A stretch of 64,000 nucleotides of DNA from Phoebastria nigripes (lineage: Eukaryota > Chordata > Aves > Procellariiformes > Diomedeidae). Positions 59,743 to 64,000 of this stretch are shown piece by piece. Under the pieces are notes generated by a model. That model worked only from the letters and a program-made list of their open reading frames with translations. It was not told the DNA's origin and did not search any database. Each line of letters opens with the position of its first letter. The first letter of the stretch is position 1. The stretch is from positions 310,001-374,000 of the forward strand of contig JAYKAV010003098.1 in the NCBI GenBank assembly GCA_035582835.1, read 5' to 3'. Both the position numbers and the translations under genes were made by a program.

Positions 59743-62700
59743 CCCCCCACTAATAAGAGAGGTGAGTCTCTCATCTTCTGCTGCAATAACAAGGTGAAAC
59801 CATTCAAGATGTCGTCACCGCTCAGAGAGGTGCCTCTGGTTGCAACAGCTCTGACGCAGGGAGGGGAAACTCCTTTCGGAAGTGTCAGGACATGCCCAGC
59901 AGTGCCGATGCGTAATGTTTCCTGTTATCACGGGATCTTTCATTAAATATGACGGGAAAACAACGTATGTCATGCTAGAAAAGCCATCCATGCTCCGTGT
60001 ACTGTAGCTGCAGCCCGCGAGGTGGCAGAAGGAAGCGGGTGTCATCGCAGGCTCAGCCCGCTCAGGCTGCGCTTCTCTTTAGCGCTGGTATTTTGAATTT
60101 TGAAAAAGAAGGCAAAAGAAAAACCAACTGAAGAACAGAAGCATGTTTAACTTTCATGTGAAAACTTTCCTGAGGAGAAGCAGATAAGCTACTAAGAGGG
60201 TTATTTATATACATTAAAAACAATCAAGAGAAGTGCAGAAAATAAAGTGCATGTCTTAGCTCCCTTTTAGCATCACGTATTTCAAAAAGGTAAGGAAAAT
60301 AGTAGCAATGGCCAGAAATTATTTTATGTCTCCTCATGAAGTGATGACTGCCGAGAAGATGCCTGCAGACAGCTCTGTTGCAATACAAATTGGCGCTTTA
60401 TCAAACCAGCTCCCTACCAAGCCCACCTGGCCTGTATGTTTATTGACTTGTTTATTGACCAGATTTATATCTGGTGGTAATGAGTTAAAACAAAATGAGC
60501 TTGTTCAGCTCTTCAGTCTAACGCATATTAATATCCTGAAGGAAAGCAATACACTAATTTATTCAGGAATCAGCAATCATCCTCTCAACCTCCAAGAAAC
60601 CTGGGTCCTAGCGAAGCTTCTGGGGGAATCCCACCATACAACTTACCCACACAGACCACAGCTCTGCACTTCCCTCTTTAGAGAAGACACAGTGGTAGCA
60701 TTACTGAATGGCATCCCTTACACCCATGTACTTGGGGGATTTGCTTCCTGGCAGAACTGTGCCACAAGTAGAAGGGTCCTATATATATTTGTTAAGCTCC
60801 CGGGTGTCTCTCTGCTGGATTCCCAGCGTGTCCTGCCTCCGTTGGGATTATCTGCTGAAGGAAAGGAAGCTCATGCAAACACCCAGTCTCATCCTATATT
60901 GCAAAGGACTTTTAAACCACAGCTGCAAGATGCTACTTTGCCCAGTGTGATAGCTCAGCAATATGGCTTTACTCTTAGTTTCTTGGAAAAAGACCACAGA
61001 AAACAGAATAATAATCTGCTTAATTCCCCCACTTAGCAGGGGGAGGGAGGTCAGCATGAGTTCATCACATCCCAGACAGCAGAGAACCCCTGCAAAAGAC
61101 CCTCTGTGTGTCTGCTGCCTGCGCAACTCTGTGCGTGCCCCAAAGGGAAGGCTGTGATGAGAGCTCACGCTGTTTGCGTGTCACAAAGCACAAAGTCTGA
61201 GGAAACCCGCTTTTATTCAGTCTGCCCCTCGCTCCTGCACGCATTGCTGCTGGGCTGGGGTCACGTGTCATACTTCCCAGATAACAGTGAGTGAGGTCAG
61301 CTTAGACTGTCTTTACAGTAGACCTTAATTAGACTGCCCGTGGACTACGTACCTTCCTTGCCACTGCTGCTCTGATGAACTAGGCTCGCTGGCCATTACC
61401 TGAGGAGTTTTGCTGGCTGAGCTGCCTCTGCTCTGGACTCCCTGGAAGCAGGACCCACAGCACTCAATGCTCACTGGCTCGCCCTGCAACGCCAGCCCTG
61501 CTCGCACAGCCTGCAGAAAGCACTTGAGGAAGGGATCCATTTTGCTACGAGGCTATTGTGTTATTTCTGCTCTGTATTCCCTTCACTAACCTAAATCTCC
61601 ATAAAGCTCCCCCACCAGCAGGCTGACACCACCTCCTCAGGAACCTGCGGTGCTTCTCGCAGATCCAGCACAAGCATAAAGCACCCACCACCGGGAAATG
61701 TTCCTGCTCTGGTGCTCTCTGGGTACCAACTTAGGTTGTTCTGCCTTTGGAAACCATAAGTCCTTCCTAGTGGGGCCAGCCTGGTGCTTTTCTATCACTA
61801 CGGAGCTTAGTACTCTTATAGCATCACTGTGTAATTAACATTGCCATCATTTGCTGATGATCCTCATTTGTTTCTCTCATGCTGCAGTTTTGGGCTAATG
61901 CAGATATCCCCAGCAAAAAGATGGCTGTAAGGTCATTTGCACCTGAGAGTTTCTTTGGATTTAGTGCCAGTGCTCTTAGTTATAATAAAAAGCCCTACCT
62001 CAAAAAGTTAAAAAGCAGTAGAGCAGCACAGCTAAGAAATCTGTTTTCCCATGGATTTATAGTTGGATTCTCTGGTGTCCAGCAAGACACAAACTCCCAC
62101 CAAAATTTGTGTAGGTGGGATGCAATGTCTCTTCTGTGTAGATTCTGTAGTGTCTGAGAGCAAAACCACAGTGCAGCTTGCAGGGCCCAGGGAGGATGCT
62201 CCATGCATGGATGGCTGCCTCCGCTGGTTAACTGCTCCCTCAGATTTTGACTGAAATCAGCCAATGGGCCCAAAACTGCTAGTGGGACAGACTGAATGGT
62301 TGCATAAGCCTCCTTTCCATGGGAAAATGCTCCAGAAGAATACATGGTCAGACCAACTGTGTGCATGTCACTAACTGCACTCTGAGTAAGCCAATTTACC
62401 TCAACCCATCTGGTCTTGTCAACAAAATGTAACTACCAATATAGGAGATGTGCCAGTAAAGCCTAAGTAGCTCTGATGATAACATTGTGTATGGAACAGA
62501 AAAGTTAAGATAAAGTCAATGGAAAGAATTCAAAGCCGGGTGAGATCTGAGGCTGAAGCAGAGCCCTGGTGTAGCAAGGAGCCCTGCACTCAGCTGAGCT
62601 CTTCCATTTCTGCGGCAGAAGTACCCCCTGCACTCATAAAGGCTTCCCCCAAGAGGAGAGACTGCTGGGGACCGATCGCAGGGTGCTATGCTCCTCCTGA

Positions 62701-64000
62701 AGAGAAAGCCCTTAAAAATGCAGTCATCATCTTAATTGATGCCTCTGTCTGTTGGCAACAGAAAAGAAATCAGAGCTACTTCTGCGTTAGTGAGCTTGCA
62801 CAGGCTGGGCCAATGTACTGCAGAGGCAACGCCAGCGGATGTTGTGCTAGAAATAAATTGGACTCTATGGCTTGAATAAATGCCAAGGAGCAAGTTTGAT
62901 CTCCAAAACAGCAGCTAACAGACCATGAAGAGAAGTTGGCAGGAAGATGCAGCGATCAGCTGTCGAGAGCTGCGACGCGTCATGCGGATGAGGAGCTTGG
63001 GACTGGGTACCGTGTTCTCGTACCATGTGCAAGCTGCAAATGAACAACTGCACCTCTTTTAAATTCACTTGTGGGCCTTCTGGAAAGACTCAAACACAGG
63101 CAACAACATTCAAACCAGCAGAGGTGGGCTGGATTTCTCCCAGTATTTCTATATCATACATAAGACTTCATTAAATAGGGAGCAGAACCAGAAAGGAGGC
63201 CAAGTACAGCTGTTGTCTGAGCGTTTGCCATACACCTAATGCTAATGGAGCTGTGCACGTCAATGCCAGCGAGCAATGCAGCCCATAGTATTACATAGGA
63301 TTATCTCTTAGGATGCCTTTCGAGCAAATCAAAGTTTCAGAAATTCTTAGTCCCACCTTCCTTAGATGTTAAGGAATCATGTTATTCATAGCTGACATTA
63401 TCTGTCATGATACTACTTCTGTCCTTATTCAGACTAGGGCTGGCTAAGGCTCCACTGTGACGTGTGCCATTTGATTGCTGTTAGCCCCATTCAAAGCCAG
63501 TGCCTGAAGGGCAGAAGTGGAGACTTTACTGGACAGCAGCTACCCCAAAGGGGTCAGGGTTTAACTTCTCTAGGCTCTGCCATGTGTCCAGTAGAGGCTT
63601 TCGTAGCAGGCTGGAACATGTTCACTAACACCAGGCTTGTCCAGCCTGGACTCAGCCCTTTCTTTGAAGAATGGATATTGGATACTTTTTGAGGATTACC
63701 GGTATTGTGCTGGATATCATTGCTGTGGTCTTTCTGTTGCAGCACAATGGAACAGCTGTTTCCCCCTTGGCATCTGAGTAACTGGATCTTGAGGCCTTTC
63801 CTAGAGGCCACCTGACACTTTTGGTCAGAAGGGCCATTATTAGACTGTGCCAGGGCAAGTAACCTTAATGCTACAATCTGCTGTCTCCCTCATCACAAGG
63901 AGTTTAAGAGCTGCGGGCACTCTGGAGCAACCAGGCTTTCTACTGTGTGATCAAGTTGGTTCATCATTTCTGCTCCAGTAAATCCCACCTAAAACTCTTC
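59743..64000. other. No gene recognised; one long ORF
   Basis: Contains the 242-codon plus-strand ORF 60308-61036 discussed in the findings. Shorter ORFs at 61.9-62.9 kb and 63.4-63.9 kb have no recognisable domains. No repeat family was identified. Confidence 0.4.

Noticed and set aside
63554..63858. Overlapping minus-strand ORFs near the right end as a retroviral envelope or gene fragment
   Set aside because: No retroviral motif (no heptad region, fusion-peptide pattern or CX6CC) could be read, and the frames overlap without conservation evidence.
1..64000. CRISPR arrays, prokaryotic operons, tRNA or rRNA genes
   Set aside because: No regularly spaced repeats, ribosome-binding-site-led gene strings or cloverleaf-type sequences were seen. 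The repeats present are avian retrotransposons.

Overview
This window looks like ordinary non-coding nuclear DNA from a bird, most likely a neoavian bird. Two lines of evidence point there. First, several CR1 LINE fragments are present, some ending in the avian CR1 tail with short ATTCTATG-type repeats. Second, a 582-bp solo LTR of a type I recognise from neoavian endogenous retroviruses is present, with a perfect 5-bp target-site duplication. There are no operons, bacterial genes, CRISPR arrays or tRNA/rRNA genes that I can recognise. The open reading frames are short or match nothing I recognise, apart from decayed CR1 reverse-transcriptase pieces. I therefore annotate no complete protein-coding gene.

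Layout. 1-7 kb: unannotated DNA with an MIR/L2-like scrap and one copy of a short old amniote repeat. 7.3-11.3 kb: an old sense-strand CR1 piece and a younger, internally deleted minus-strand CR1. 15.9 kb: a minus-strand MIR-like SINE. 18.4-21.3 kb: the most repeat-dense part, with a CR1 tail, a microsatellite, the solo LTR and a long ancient minus-strand CR1. 23.0 kb: another CR1 3' end. 25.2-25.6 kb: a second copy of the old amniote repeat and an old CR1 tail. 28.9-29.4 kb: two halves of an MIR-like SINE separated by about 300 bp. 32.07-32.62 kb: the one clear CpG island, with Sp1-type boxes and three YY1-type motifs, followed at 32.69-32.86 kb by a splice-signal-bounded candidate exon. This is the best evidence for a gene start in the window. 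34.4-34.6 kb: a small CpG-rich patch. 40.4-42.7 kb: an ancient CR1 body and a younger CR1 3' end. 46-56 kb: several AT-rich blocks carrying paired homeodomain-type TAATTA or octamer/SOX-type motifs that resemble conserved non-coding enhancers. 59.7 kb: a (CAAA)n microsatellite. 60.3-61.0 kb: the longest ORF in the window (242 codons), which I do not recognise.

Nothing here amounts to a demonstrated new biological system. The items most worth following are the CpG-island/YY1/exon cluster at 32.1-32.9 kb, the enhancer-like blocks, and the unexplained 242-codon ORF. All repeat calls rest on recalled family consensus patterns read by eye, with no database search.
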